Of a stretch of DNA of 64,000 bases, positions 52,552 through 61,366 are shown piece after piece (the stretch's first letter is position 1; every line of letters starts with the position of its first letter). Under the pieces are notes generated by a model. That model did not search any database. It worked only from the letters and a program-made list of their open reading frames with translations, and was not told the origin of the DNA. The DNA is from Stenotrophomonas sp. SAM-B (GTDB lineage: Bacteria; Pseudomonadota; Gammaproteobacteria; Xanthomonadales; Xanthomonadaceae). Location of the stretch: contig NZ_JABBXB010000002.1 in the NCBI RefSeq assembly GCF_013387485.1, forward strand, positions 248,001 through 312,000. The letters are read 5' to 3'. The translations under genes and the position numbers were made by a program.

Positions 52552-55500
52552 ATGAACCGTATTTTTCGATTGGTGTGGAGCCACCGGCTGAATGCCTTGG
52601 TGGTCGTCTCCGAAATCGCCACCGCGCGTGGCAGCCTGGCCGCCGGTCCGGTCGTGGTGCATCTGAAGGTGCCGATGTCGGTGCTGTCGCTGGGTCTCTC
52701 GCTGGCGCTGTGCACGGGCAGTGCATGGGCCGGTGAGAACCAGACGCTCACCGACCTGCAGGCACTGACTGCAAAGTACACCGCGCCACTGCCGGTGAAG
52801 CTCGATGCGGAAGTGGCACTGGCAGCGGCGGCACGTGATCGTGGCACGGCGCCCCTGCTGAGCGTGGATGCCAAGGTCAACCTCAACCTCGGTACCCCCA
52901 CGGCCAACCGGCCGGCGCTGCAGGTGCACGCCGCTGCGCAGGCGAACGCGGACCTGCCCAGGCGCGTTGCTGCACCGGGCGCCCAGGTGGCGGCCCTGGC
53001 CGATCTGGGCATCGCGGCAGGCACGGGTAACGGTGCCGGGTTGAATGCCAATACCGACATCGATGCGGTCGCCTCGGTTGCGCCGACGGCAGCGACGGTG
53101 CGGGTGCCGGTCAAGGCCGAGGCGAAGGCGAGCGTGGCGGTCGCGGCGACGCCGTCACCACGGAAGGCCGCACTGGAGGCCAATGTCGATGCGGCGGCAC
53201 AGGCACGCCTGGCGGCGGCCGAGGTGGAGGCCAGGGCGGCGCTGATCGCTGACGCCACGGTGACGCCCGACGCGCCGGATGCCGTGCAGGCATCGCTGGC
53301 CAGCAATGTCGCTGGTGGTGTGCGCGTGGATGCGCTCGGCCACGTGGTCGATCCGGCCGACCGCAATCCCAAGCTCGTGGACGCCGGCGTCAGTGCCGTG
53401 CAGACCAGCTCGATGGCGCTGGCGCCGAATGGTCTGGGCAACGCGCTGGGCGGAGTGTTGAACGGTGTCGGCGGGGCGGTCGGCGGCCTGCTCGACGGCG
53501 TCGGCACTACCGTGGGTGCCATCACCACGCCGGTGCTGGGCGCGGTCGGTGCGATCACCACGCCGATCCTGGGCACCGTCTTCCCGGCGCCGACCGCGCT
53601 GCCGCCGGGCAGCCCGAAGGGGCCGGCCCCGGCCGATCCCAACGCCGGTCTGGTCATCGGCACCGGCGGCCTGGTCGGCTCGCTCTCGCAGCTGGTCGGC
53701 CCGACCGCGCAGGGGCTGCTGGGCGGCGACGGCTATGTCCGCAACGGCAACCTGAAAGTCAGCAGCGCCAACGTCATGCAGACCTATTCGGTCACCAACG
53801 TGCTCGGCCTGCCGGTGGTCAACCTGACCCCGGTCGGTACGCTGCTGGATGGGCTGGGCGGGGCAAGCACCGGCGGCAGCTCGCACCTGACCCTGATCGG
53901 TGGCGTCACCTCCGACAGCTACATCTACAACATCAACAACGGCGACCCCAACGGCCTGCTCGGGCTGGTGCTGCCGGACGGTTCGCCGGCATGGTCGAAC
54001 CAGTGCGTCAATCTGCTGGTGGCCAGCGTGGACTGCTGGGCGGTCAATGCCGCGCAGGACTACCAGGTGCTGGTGGGTGATGGCGCCTATGCCAATGGGT
54101 CCAGGGAAGTGGTAATCGGTGCGAACGCACGCCACGAGCTGCCGCAGCAGGACGCCAACCTGGCGTTCCCGGGCGCAGGGGTCAACGACCCGACCGATCC
54201 GACGGGCGTGCCGACGGCCGATTACGCAGCGCGCATGGGCCACTCCGTGGTGGTCGGCGACAGTGCGACGGGCACTGCCAACGGGCAGACCATTCTCGGC
54301 TCGGAGGCGACCTCCAACCAGGCCAACAGCGTGGCGCTGGGCTACCGCTCGGCGGCCAACCGCGGTGCGCAGGCCAGCTACAGCGCGTATGGCTTGACCG
54401 CCGCGCAGGTATCGGCTGGTGAAGTCTCGGTCGGCTTCGCCGGCGGCGAGCGCCAGATCAGCAACGTGGCTGCCGGCAGTGCCGCCACCGATGCGGTCAA
54501 CGTGGCCCAGCTGCAGGGCGCGATCTCGCAGATCGATGCGGTCGGCACGCTGGCGGTGACCTACGACGACGACGGGGCTGGCGGTGCGGACTACCGCCGC
54601 GTCACCCTCGGCGGCGGCACCGGCACCACCACGATCGCCAACCTGGCCAACGGCGCGGTCGACGCGGGCAGCACCGAGGCGGTCAATGGCGCCCAGCTGT
54701 TCGATACCAACAGCGCGATCGTCGACTACTTCGGCGGTGTCACCGCCTACGATCCCGCCACCGGTGCGTGGACCGCACCCAGCTTCCAGATCTCCACGAT
54801 CTCCAGCGGTGGCGCTGTCGCGCAGGGGGTGTACGACAACGCCAGCGACGCGTTCTCCGCGGTGGATGGCTCGCTGGTCAACCTCAACACGCAGATCACC
54901 GACATCCGCAATGGCGTCGGCAGCCGCTACCTGAAGATCAACTCGACCGGCGCCGAGGCCGCCGCAACCGGATTGGACAGCATCGCTGTCGGCACCGGGG
55001 CCTCGGCCACGGCCGCCAACAGCATTGCCGTGGGCGCCGGTGCCGTGGCCGATCGCGAGGGTACGGTGTCGGTCGGCGCGGCCGGTGCCGAACGCCAGGT
55101 GGTCAATGTCGCCGCCGGCACCCAGGCGACCGATGCCGTCAACGTGGCCCAGCTGGACGCCTCCGAGCAGGGCGCGCTGCGCTACGACCTCAACCCCGAT
55201 GGCAGCGTGAACTACGCCAGCGCCACGCTGGGCAACGGGACCGGTGCGACCACCCTCAGCAACGTCGCTGCCGGCAGTGTCACTGCCACCAGCAACGAAG
55301 CGATCAACGGCGCCCAGCTGTTCAATGCCAATCAGGCCGTGGCCACGCATCTGGGCGGTGGTGCAGCGCTGGACGCCAACGGTCTGGTCACCGCCCCGAC
55401 CTACACGATCAACAACGTGGCCAGCGATGGCCAGGTCACCGCCGGCAGCTATGACAACGTCGGCAGCGCCTTCGACGCCGTGAGCACCTCGTTGGCCAAC

Positions 55501-57078
55501 GTCGCCGACCAGACCGACACCGTGGACCGCCTGGCCGTGAAGTACGACGCCGATGCCAGTGGCAACGCGACCAACACCATCACCCTGGCCGGCGATGCCA
55601 GCGGCGCGGCGGTGGCACTGACCAACCTGGCCGACGGACGCGTGCTGGCCGGCAGCCTGGATGCGGTCAACGGCAACCAGCTGTTCCAGACCAACGCGGC
55701 CCTGGTCGGGTACTTCGGCGGCACCACCAACTTCGATGGCAACACCGGCATCTGGACCGCGCCGACCTTCCGCATCTCCTCGATCGCCACCGATGGCAGC
55801 GTCATCGCCAACGACTACAGCGACGTCACCGTGGCCTTCTCGGCGGTGGATACCTCGCTGACCAACCTCAATACCCGGATCGACCAGATCCAGCCGGGCG
55901 GCAACAGCCAGTACGTGCAGGTCAACTCGACCAAGGGCGCGGCCACCGCGGGCGGTGCCGACAGCATCGCGATCGGGCCGCTGGCGAGTGCGGCGGGCAG
56001 CGGCAGCGCGGCGATCGGCGATGGCGCCAGCGCCAGCGCGGACAACAGCGTCGCCCTCGGTGCCGGCTCGGTGGCCAGTGTGGGCGCACAGGCCGGGTAT
56101 ACCGGTGCCTACGGCCAGGCCGGTGCCAGCAACTCGGTGGGCGAGGTGGCCGTCGGCAGCACAGGTGCCGAGCGCAAGGTCACCCACGTAGCCGATGGGT
56201 CGGAGCGCTATGACGCGGTCAATGTCGGCCAGCTGCAGAACGGTGTGAACTACGCGATCACCGAGTCCAAGGCCTACACCGACACGCAGATCAACAACAT
56301 CAACAACGGCACCTCCGGGATGTTCCAGGTCAACAACACGCAGAACCTGGCGGCGCCGGCCGCGACCGGCGACAACGCAGTGGCAGGCGGTGCCGGGGCT
56401 GCCGCCGCAGGCAGCAACGCGACCGCACTGGGCAACGGAGCCAGCGCACAGGGCAGCAACAGCGTCGCGCTGGGCGCCGGTTCGGTGGCCAACCGGGCCA
56501 ACACGGTCTCGGTGGGCAGCAGTGGCGCGGAACGGCAGGTCGCCAACGTCGCCGACGGCAGCGAAGCCACCGACGCGGTCAACGTTCGCCAGCTGCAGGC
56601 GTCCCAGCAGGGCACGATCCGTTACGACACCAACGTCAACGGCACCACCAACCTCAACAGCGTGACACTCGGCAGTACCGCCAGTGGTCCGACCACGGTG
56701 CGCAACGTCGCCCCCGGCACCGCAGGTACCGATGCCGTCAACGTGGACCAGCTGCGCAGCGGCATGGCCCAGACCCTGGACTGGTCCAAGGCGTACACCG
56801 ACGAGCGCATGGACTCGTTCGACCGCAATCTGCAGAAGACCGACAACCGCGCCTCGGCCGGCGTCGCCTCGGCCATGGCGGTGGCCGCCCTGCCGCAGCC
56901 CTATGAAGCCGGCCGCAGCATGGCCTCGCTCGCCGCAGGCAGCTTCAACGGCGAATCCGGCGTGGCGGTGGGCATTTCGGGGGTCTCCGAAGGCGGCCGC
57001 TGGATCTACAAGTTCAGCGGTTCGACCAACAGCCGCGGCGATGGTGGTGTCGCGGTAGGTGCCGGCATCCAGTGGTGA
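52552..57078 (+). CDS. Trimeric autotransporter adhesin (YadA-like)
   Basis: A 1508-residue type Vc autotransporter. The N-terminus MNRIFRLVWSHRLNALVVVSEIATARG is an extended signal peptide region. Next comes an A/V-rich segment, a glycine-rich hydrophobic repeat (GVLNGVGGAVGGLLDGVG, TTPVLGAVGAITTPILGTV) and a two-cysteine patch (NQCVNLLVASVDCWAV). Head and stalk modules with repeating neck motifs (ERQ-NVA-GS-ATDAVNV-QL, at least four copies) follow. The last ~77 residues (NRASAGVASAMAVAAL ... GAGIQW) form the YadA membrane anchor. It mediates adhesion or aggregation. GGGG precedes the ATG. Confidence 0.95.
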   Translation: MNRIFRLVWSHRLNALVVVSEIATARGSLAAGPVVVHLKVPMSVLSLGLSLALCTGSAWAGENQTLTDLQALTAKYTAPLPVKLDAEVALAAAARDRGTAPLLSVDAKVNLNLGTPTANRPALQVHAAAQANADLPRRVAAPGAQVAALADLGIAAGTGNGAGLNANTDIDAVASVAPTAATVRVPVKAEAKASVAVAATPSPRKAALEANVDAAAQARLAAAEVEARAALIADATVTPDAPDAVQASLASNVAGGVRVDALGHVVDPADRNPKLVDAGVSAVQTSSMALAPNGLGNALGGVLNGVGGAVGGLLDGVGTTVGAITTPVLGAVGAITTPILGTVFPAPTALPPGSPKGPAPADPNAGLVIGTGGLVGSLSQLVGPTAQGLLGGDGYVRNGNLKVSSANVMQTYSVTNVLGLPVVNLTPVGTLLDGLGGASTGGSSHLTLIGGVTSDSYIYNINNGDPNGLLGLVLPDGSPAWSNQCVNLLVASVDCWAVNAAQDYQVLVGDGAYANGSREVVIGANARHELPQQDANLAFPGAGVNDPTDPTGVPTADYAARMGHSVVVGDSATGTANGQTILGSEATSNQANSVALGYRSAANRGAQASYSAYGLTAAQVSAGEVSVGFAGGERQISNVAAGSAATDAVNVAQLQGAISQIDAVGTLAVTYDDDGAGGADYRRVTLGGGTGTTTIANLANGAVDAGSTEAVNGAQLFDTNSAIVDYFGGVTAYDPATGAWTAPSFQISTISSGGAVAQGVYDNASDAFSAVDGSLVNLNTQITDIRNGVGSRYLKINSTGAEAAATGLDSIAVGTGASATAANSIAVGAGAVADREGTVSVGAAGAERQVVNVAAGTQATDAVNVAQLDASEQGALRYDLNPDGSVNYASATLGNGTGATTLSNVAAGSVTATSNEAINGAQLFNANQAVATHLGGGAALDANGLVTAPTYTINNVASDGQVTAGSYDNVGSAFDAVSTSLANVADQTDTVDRLAVKYDADASGNATNTITLAGDASGAAVALTNLADGRVLAGSLDAVNGNQLFQTNAALVGYFGGTTNFDGNTGIWTAPTFRISSIATDGSVIANDYSDVTVAFSAVDTSLTNLNTRIDQIQPGGNSQYVQVNSTKGAATAGGADSIAIGPLASAAGSGSAAIGDGASASADNSVALGAGSVASVGAQAGYTGAYGQAGASNSVGEVAVGSTGAERKVTHVADGSERYDAVNVGQLQNGVNYAITESKAYTDTQINNINNGTSGMFQVNNTQNLAAPAATGDNAVAGGAGAAAAGSNATALGNGASAQGSNSVALGAGSVANRANTVSVGSSGAERQVANVADGSEATDAVNVRQLQASQQGTIRYDTNVNGTTNLNSVTLGSTASGPTTVRNVAPGTAGTDAVNVDQLRSGMAQTLDWSKAYTDERMDSFDRNLQKTDNRASAGVASAMAVAALPQPYEAGRSMASLAAGSFNGESGVAVGISGVSEGGRWIYKFSGSTNSRGDGGVAVGAGIQW

Positions 57079-57150
57079 CCGCGTCCGGTGCCGGCGCGCC
57101 GCCGGCACCGGGCCCCACGGTCCGCATTCAACGTTTACAGGGGGAACACC

Positions 57151-58002
57151 ATGCACATGCAGCCCGCATCCATTTCCCAGGGTCCGCTGCTGCGGTCACT
57201 GGGCCTGAGCCTGGCAGCCCTGCTGCTCGGCGCCTGCGCCAGCCACGGCGAGCAACGCGCCACACCGCCTGATACCGCCGTCGACGCCGAGGCGGTGAGC
57301 TTCCCGGATCCAGCCAGGGCCAGCCTGAAGGAAGGACTGTTCGTGGACGTCGACAACCTGCGCCTGTTCGCCCGTGGCATGAGCAAACGCCAGCTGTACG
57401 CTCTGCTGGGCACCCCACATTTCGGCGAGGGCATGTGGGGCGTGCGCGAATGGAACTACCTGTTCAATTTCCGCAGTAGTCCGGGTGGGGATTACTTCAC
57501 CTGTCAGTTCAAAGTCGATTTCGATGGCAAGGGCATTGCCCAGGCAGCGCACTGGAAGCCGCAGGCCTGCGCCGCCGTGCTCGATCCACCGCGCCCACCC
57601 ACGCCACCGGCGCCCGCGCCGATGCCGAGCGAGCCGCTGCGGCTGGCGGCGGATGCGATGTTCGCGTTCGACAGTGCTGTGCTCACGCCCGAAGGACGCC
57701 GCAACGTGGAGACCTTGCTGCAGCAGGTGCGCGATGCCAGCCGGGTGCAGACCATCCAGGTGATCGGCTACACCGACCGGATCGGCAGCGACCGCTACAA
57801 CCTGGTGCTGTCGCAACGGCGTGCCGAGGCCGTGCGCGACGCGCTGGTGGCCGGCGGCGTACCGGCGGCGGCGATCGTCGCCGAAGGGCGGGGCAAGGCC
57901 GACCCGCTGGTGCAGTGCGAGCAGGCGCAGCGCAACGCGCTGATCGTCTGTCTGGCGCCGAACCGACGCGTCGAGCTGTCCGGCAAGGCACTGCCGCGCT
58001 GA
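57151..58002 (+). CDS. tpgA: TpgA-like OmpA/BamE-domain lipoprotein for the adhesin
   Basis: A 283-residue lipoprotein with lipobox LAALLLGAC (Cys near residue 29). The first half has an SmpA/OmlA (BamE-like) fold segment (FVDVDNLRLFARGMSKRQLYALLGTPHFG...EWNYLFNF), then a proline-rich linker and the OmpA-like peptidoglycan-binding domain (AMFAFDSAVLTPEGRRNVE; VIGYTDRIGSDRYNLVLSQRRAEAVRDAL). This domain order matches TpgA, which anchors a trimeric autotransporter to peptidoglycan in Acinetobacter. It begins 72 bp after the adhesin stop, so the two are probably cotranscribed. Confidence 0.88.
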   Translation: MHMQPASISQGPLLRSLGLSLAALLLGACASHGEQRATPPDTAVDAEAVSFPDPARASLKEGLFVDVDNLRLFARGMSKRQLYALLGTPHFGEGMWGVREWNYLFNFRSSPGGDYFTCQFKVDFDGKGIAQAAHWKPQACAAVLDPPRPPTPPAPAPMPSEPLRLAADAMFAFDSAVLTPEGRRNVETLLQQVRDASRVQTIQVIGYTDRIGSDRYNLVLSQRRAEAVRDALVAGGVPAAAIVAEGRGKADPLVQCEQAQRNALIVCLAPNRRVELSGKALPR

Positions 58003-58164
58003 GCGCCGGCGGACCGCGTCCTCCTTCCCCGTGTGCATACCCGGCCGGCGCACGCATGCGCCGGCGAGGGACCGTCTTGACCTGGCGCGTCGTCCGCACA
58101 GCGTGATGTCTCCCCCGTCATCGTCCTGAAGACGGCGCGCTAGGTCATCTTCCTCCCGCTCCGG

Positions 58165-58191
58165 GGCGGCTGCAGGCGATCTGCAGCCGCC
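58165..58191 (+). terminator. Stem-loop after the adhesin-tpgA pair
   Basis: GGCGGCTGCAG-GCGAT-CTGCAGCCGCC is a perfect 11-bp stem with a 5-base loop and a short T-containing tail (GTTTCC). It lies between the convergent tpgA and fasciclin genes and may end either transcript. Confidence 0.65.
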
Positions 58192-58199
58192 GTTTCCGG

Positions 58200-58781
58200 T
58201 TACGGCATCAGCACTTTGTCGATCACGTGGATCACGCCGTTGCTCTGCTTCACATCGGCGATGGTGACGTGGGCGACCTGGCCCTTGCTGTCGGTCAGGG
58301 TGATGCCCTTGCCAACGACGCGGGCGGTCAGCGCTTCGCCCTCGACCGTGGTGAGGCTGGCCTTACCGCCACCCTGCTTGATCTTCGCCATCAGGTCGGT
58401 GGCAGTGACCGCACCCGGAACGACGTGATAGGTCAGGATCCTGGTCAGGTCCGCCTTCTTTTCAGGCTTCAGCAGCCCTTCCACGGTGCCCTTCGGCAGG
58501 GCCGCGAACGCGGCGTTGGTCGGTGCGAACACGGTGAACGGGCCTGCACCCTTGAGCGTGTCGACCAGGCCGGTGGCCTTGACCGCGGCAACCAGCGTGG
58601 TGTGGTCCTTGGAATTGACGGCGTTGTCGATGATGTCCTTGTTGGCATACATCGCCGCACCGCCGACCATCGGATTGCTGTGCGCCGCCATCGGCGCGGC
58701 CGGGGCCTGCGCGAAGACGAGCGGGGACGCGGTGGCGGCAAGACAACCGATCAGTACGAGGCCTGCGAACTGGATCTTCAT
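58200..58781 (-). CDS. Fasciclin (FAS1) domain protein
   Basis: A 193-residue exported protein with signal peptide [19 protein letters not shown] and one FAS1 domain: [40 protein letters not shown], then [16 protein letters not shown] and [16 protein letters not shown]1 proteins mediate cell adhesion or surface interactions. GGGAG precedes the ATG at 58781. Its position beside the adhesin genes fits a surface role but is not proof. Confidence 0.93.
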   Translation of the reverse strand: MKIQFAGLVLIGCLAATASPLVFAQAPAAPMAAHSNPMVGGAAMYANKDIIDNAVNSKDHTTLVAAVKATGLVDTLKGAGPFTVFAPTNAAFAALPKGTVEGLLKPEKKADLTRILTYHVVPGAVTATDLMAKIKQGGGKASLTTVEGEALTARVVGKGITLTDSKGQVAHVTIADVKQSNGVIHVIDKVLMP

Positions 58782-58937
58782 GACCAAAACTCCCAAATGG
58801 ATGCGCCGGTGTGACGCACCTTCAGCTACGGCGGGAGTGTCGTGGCGGATGCAGCGGAGGCTTTCTTTTTTCAACTGTCAGGAGCAGGTGAAAGCGGCGT
58901 CTGCACCACGCGATGAAACCACGGGGCGGCCACACGG

Positions 58938-59330
58938 TCAGGGGCCCTGTTCGCTGGTGATCGTGGCTCCCTCACGCATGACCAGGGTGACCGGCGTCTT
59001 CTCGACGACCTCGAGCAGGCGCGCCCAGTGCGCCTCGGTCAACACCCCGGAGGCATGCAGTACGCGGTGGACCTGCAAGCGGCCGTCCGCGTCGCGGGAG
59101 GAAGACAGCTCGGCACGGAACTCGCCCAGGTCCCAGCCCTTCTTCTCCGCATACATGCGCAGGGTGATGGCCGTGCAGGCCGCAAGCGAGGCGAGGTAGA
59201 GATCGAAGGGGGCCATGCCTGCCGCCTGGCCGCCCAGGCTCACCGGTTCGTCGGCCACCAGCGCGTGCTCGCCGCTGCGGATGTGGTGGCGGTAGTTCAC
59301 GCCATCGGAAACGATCTGGACCTGTGCCAT
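58938..59330 (-). CDS. OsmC family protein, second cysteine absent
   Basis: A 130-residue protein of the OsmC/Ohr superfamily: GMAPFDLYLASLAACTAITLRMYAEKKGWDLGEF carries the first redox cysteine. The position of the second cysteine (EKCPVH in peroxidases) reads EKTPVTLVM, so the usual thiol peroxidase pair is incomplete, as in the YhfA-like branch. Likely a stress or redox protein of uncertain activity. Confidence 0.85.
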   Translation of the reverse strand: MAQVQIVSDGVNYRHHIRSGEHALVADEPVSLGGQAAGMAPFDLYLASLAACTAITLRMYAEKKGWDLGEFRAELSSSRDADGRLQVHRVLHASGVLTEAHWARLLEVVEKTPVTLVMREGATITSEQGP

Positions 59331-59459
59331 CTGCTGCGCCTTCGGGGGTGGAGATCGGCGCAGGATGGCATGGGCCGCGGGACAGCGTACGGTCGCGCTC
59401 TGGAGCACCCTGCGATCCGGGGCGACCCGCGCGGCCTTCCACGCTCCGCCCCAAGGTGC

Positions 59460-61247
59460 TTACGGGTGCGCGGGAACGCGCAGCGGCGGCAGGTCGGTCG
59501 CCACATCGCCCACCGGAAAGCGCACTTCGACACGGGTTCCGCCGAGCGGGCTGGAACCGATCCGCAGGCTGCCGCCCAACAGCCGTGCACGCTCTTCCAT
59601 GCTGATCATGCCCAGCCCCGGCGCCGCCGGCGTACTGCCCGCTACCGGCATGCCGATGCCATCGTCGTCGACCCGCAGCAGCAGCTGCTCGCCGCGCACC
59701 GTCACCAGGACGTGGGCGGTACTGGCATGCGCGTGTTTGTCCACGTTGTTCACCGCTTCCTGCACGATCCGGAACAGGCTCAGCTCGCGGTCGTCACCGA
59801 GCCGGGGCGGGCTTTCGATCCGGCATCGCACGCGCAGCGCGCCACGTGCATTGCGCTTGATGCAGAACGCATCGAGCGCACTGGCCAGGCCGGTGAAACG
59901 CAGGATGCTCGGATGCAGTTCGTGGGAGATCGACCGGATGTCATTGGATACTGTCAGCAATTGCTCCTGGAGCTCGACCACGCTGTGGCGTTCGGCTTCG
60001 GGAATCTGGTTGCGCAGCGTACTCAGGCAGATCGAGATCGCGGCAAGCGACTGGTTGACGTCGTCATGCAGGTCGCGCGCGATGCGTGTGCGCTCTTCTT
60101 CCTGCACCACCAGCATCCGCCCGGTCACCTCACCCAGCCGGCGATAGGCCTGCTGCAGTTTCAGGTGATTGGACAGCTTCTGCTCGGACAGCGCGCCAAG
60201 GAACAGCAGGGCGCAGCTGGTGCCGAGGGTCCACACCTGGGCGGTGATCAGGTTGCGCTCGGGTGTCCAGAAGGCAAACGGTCCCGCGCCGGCCATGCTC
60301 AACTGCATCGCCAGCACCGCCACGACCAGCATGCAGACCGCCGCGCCGCTGACCCCGAACACGATCAACGCCCAGATCAGCGGCGGGATGGGGGCCAGGA
60401 CCAGCAACGGGGTCATCACCCCCTCGGCCCAGTCCATGCCCCAGATCACGCCAAGCGCCCCCGACAGAAGCACGGCGATGGCGACGGTACGCCAACGCCA
60501 GCCGGCGCGACGTTCCGGCGACTGCAGCACCCGCGCGATGTTGACCACCGTCGGCACGATCAGCAGGTAGCTCACGCTGCTGCACAGCAGTCGCGTGAGC
60601 AGCATGCCCGATGCCAGTCCGCGGGGCTCGCCGGGAAAGACAATGATCTGCCACCACGCCACGCACACGGGAAGCGCGATGCAGCTGAGTGCGATGAACA
60701 GGGAGATGTCGCGGAATCCCTCCAGCGCGGAACCGGTCGCGCGCCAGCGCAGTAAAAGCCAGGCTACGGCGGCCACCAGGGCCAGTTCACCGGCACTGGC
60801 CACCAGCCCACTCAGCCCGACGAACGGCACCAGCACGAACGCCAGCACGGTGCCGACCGCGGCCGCGAGGATGCACGTGCGCCACTGCGGGCGCGGGGTG
60901 AACAGCAACCAGCCCATCAAGAGCGGTCCTGGAATCCACAGCACGTGCAGACGGAAGCCCGGCATCTGCGCCAGCGTCGGCAGCAACTGGCCTAGCAGGC
61001 AACCAATCAGCAGCGGCAGGACATGCGTGAATGTGATGCGAAGCGCAGGTGATGTTCGCGTGGAGGCGGCGGGGCTGACCGCTCCGTCCGGCGGTGCTGC
61101 ACGGGCGCTGTCGACGGGGGCGATGTGCGTCACGGTCGCATTGACGTGCACGTAGACCTCGGCCGGTGCGTGAAGAGGCTTCGGATCGGGACCCGTCCCG
61201 GGTGGCGCGAGCACCCCTTGGACAAGTCTCCATGTGATGCGTTTCAT
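59460..61247 (-). CDS. Membrane sensor histidine kinase (MASE1-like, HisKA_3)
   Basis: A 595-residue kinase. An N-terminal membrane domain with about eight to ten hydrophobic helices (from ITFTHVLPLLIGCLLGQLL to WTLGTSCALLFLGAL) resembles MASE1. The cytosolic part has the HisKA_3 dimerisation motif TRIARDLHDDVNQSLAAISI (His394), an N box VQEAVNNVDKHAHAS and G boxes LRVDDDGIGM and GLGMISMEERARLLGG. This is the NarX/DesK type, which partners with LuxR-type response regulators. ATG 61247 is preferred; a GTG at 61268 is in frame. It is divergent from an AraC gene. Confidence 0.9.
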   Translation of the reverse strand: MKRITWRLVQGVLAPPGTGPDPKPLHAPAEVYVHVNATVTHIAPVDSARAAPPDGAVSPAASTRTSPALRITFTHVLPLLIGCLLGQLLPTLAQMPGFRLHVLWIPGPLLMGWLLFTPRPQWRTCILAAAVGTVLAFVLVPFVGLSGLVASAGELALVAAVAWLLLRWRATGSALEGFRDISLFIALSCIALPVCVAWWQIIVFPGEPRGLASGMLLTRLLCSSVSYLLIVPTVVNIARVLQSPERRAGWRWRTVAIAVLLSGALGVIWGMDWAEGVMTPLLVLAPIPPLIWALIVFGVSGAAVCMLVVAVLAMQLSMAGAGPFAFWTPERNLITAQVWTLGTSCALLFLGALSEQKLSNHLKLQQAYRRLGEVTGRMLVVQEEERTRIARDLHDDVNQSLAAISICLSTLRNQIPEAERHSVVELQEQLLTVSNDIRSISHELHPSILRFTGLASALDAFCIKRNARGALRVRCRIESPPRLGDDRELSLFRIVQEAVNNVDKHAHASTAHVLVTVRGEQLLLRVDDDGIGMPVAGSTPAAPGLGMISMEERARLLGGSLRIGSSPLGGTRVEVRFPVGDVATDLPPLRVPAHP

Positions 61248-61366
61248 GCTTGCGGGGCAGGGTGACACCGCTTGTCGCGATGATGTTTCCGCCCCACAAT
61301 CGCGCCGATGTAAGCAGCTTGTCCCCCGTCGCGCTATCCGCTTTCCGACCCGTTCGAGGAACTGGC

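Noticed and set aside
52341-53663. A 440-codon minus-strand frame crossing the adhesin promoter
   Set aside because: Its C-terminal heptad pattern (SGKTTGK, TGRVMGN) is the complement of the TGCCG array, and the rest is antisense to the adhesin; it has no ribosome site or family similarity.
54400-56800. Repeating modules in the adhesin as a CRISPR or tandem DNA repeat
   Set aside because: The repeats are protein neck and stalk modules with variable DNA, not identical DNA repeats with unique spacers.
53155-57156. Very long open frame (over 1300 codons) on the minus strand opposite the adhesin
   Set aside because: Its histidine/arginine-rich low-complexity sequence is the complement of the repetitive adhesin coding strand, which has a signal peptide and anchor. 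It is a shadow frame.
61269-61323. GCTTGTC direct repeats between the kinase and AraC genes
   Set aside because: Two 7-bp copies 47 bp apart with no symmetry or helical phase; plausible by chance.
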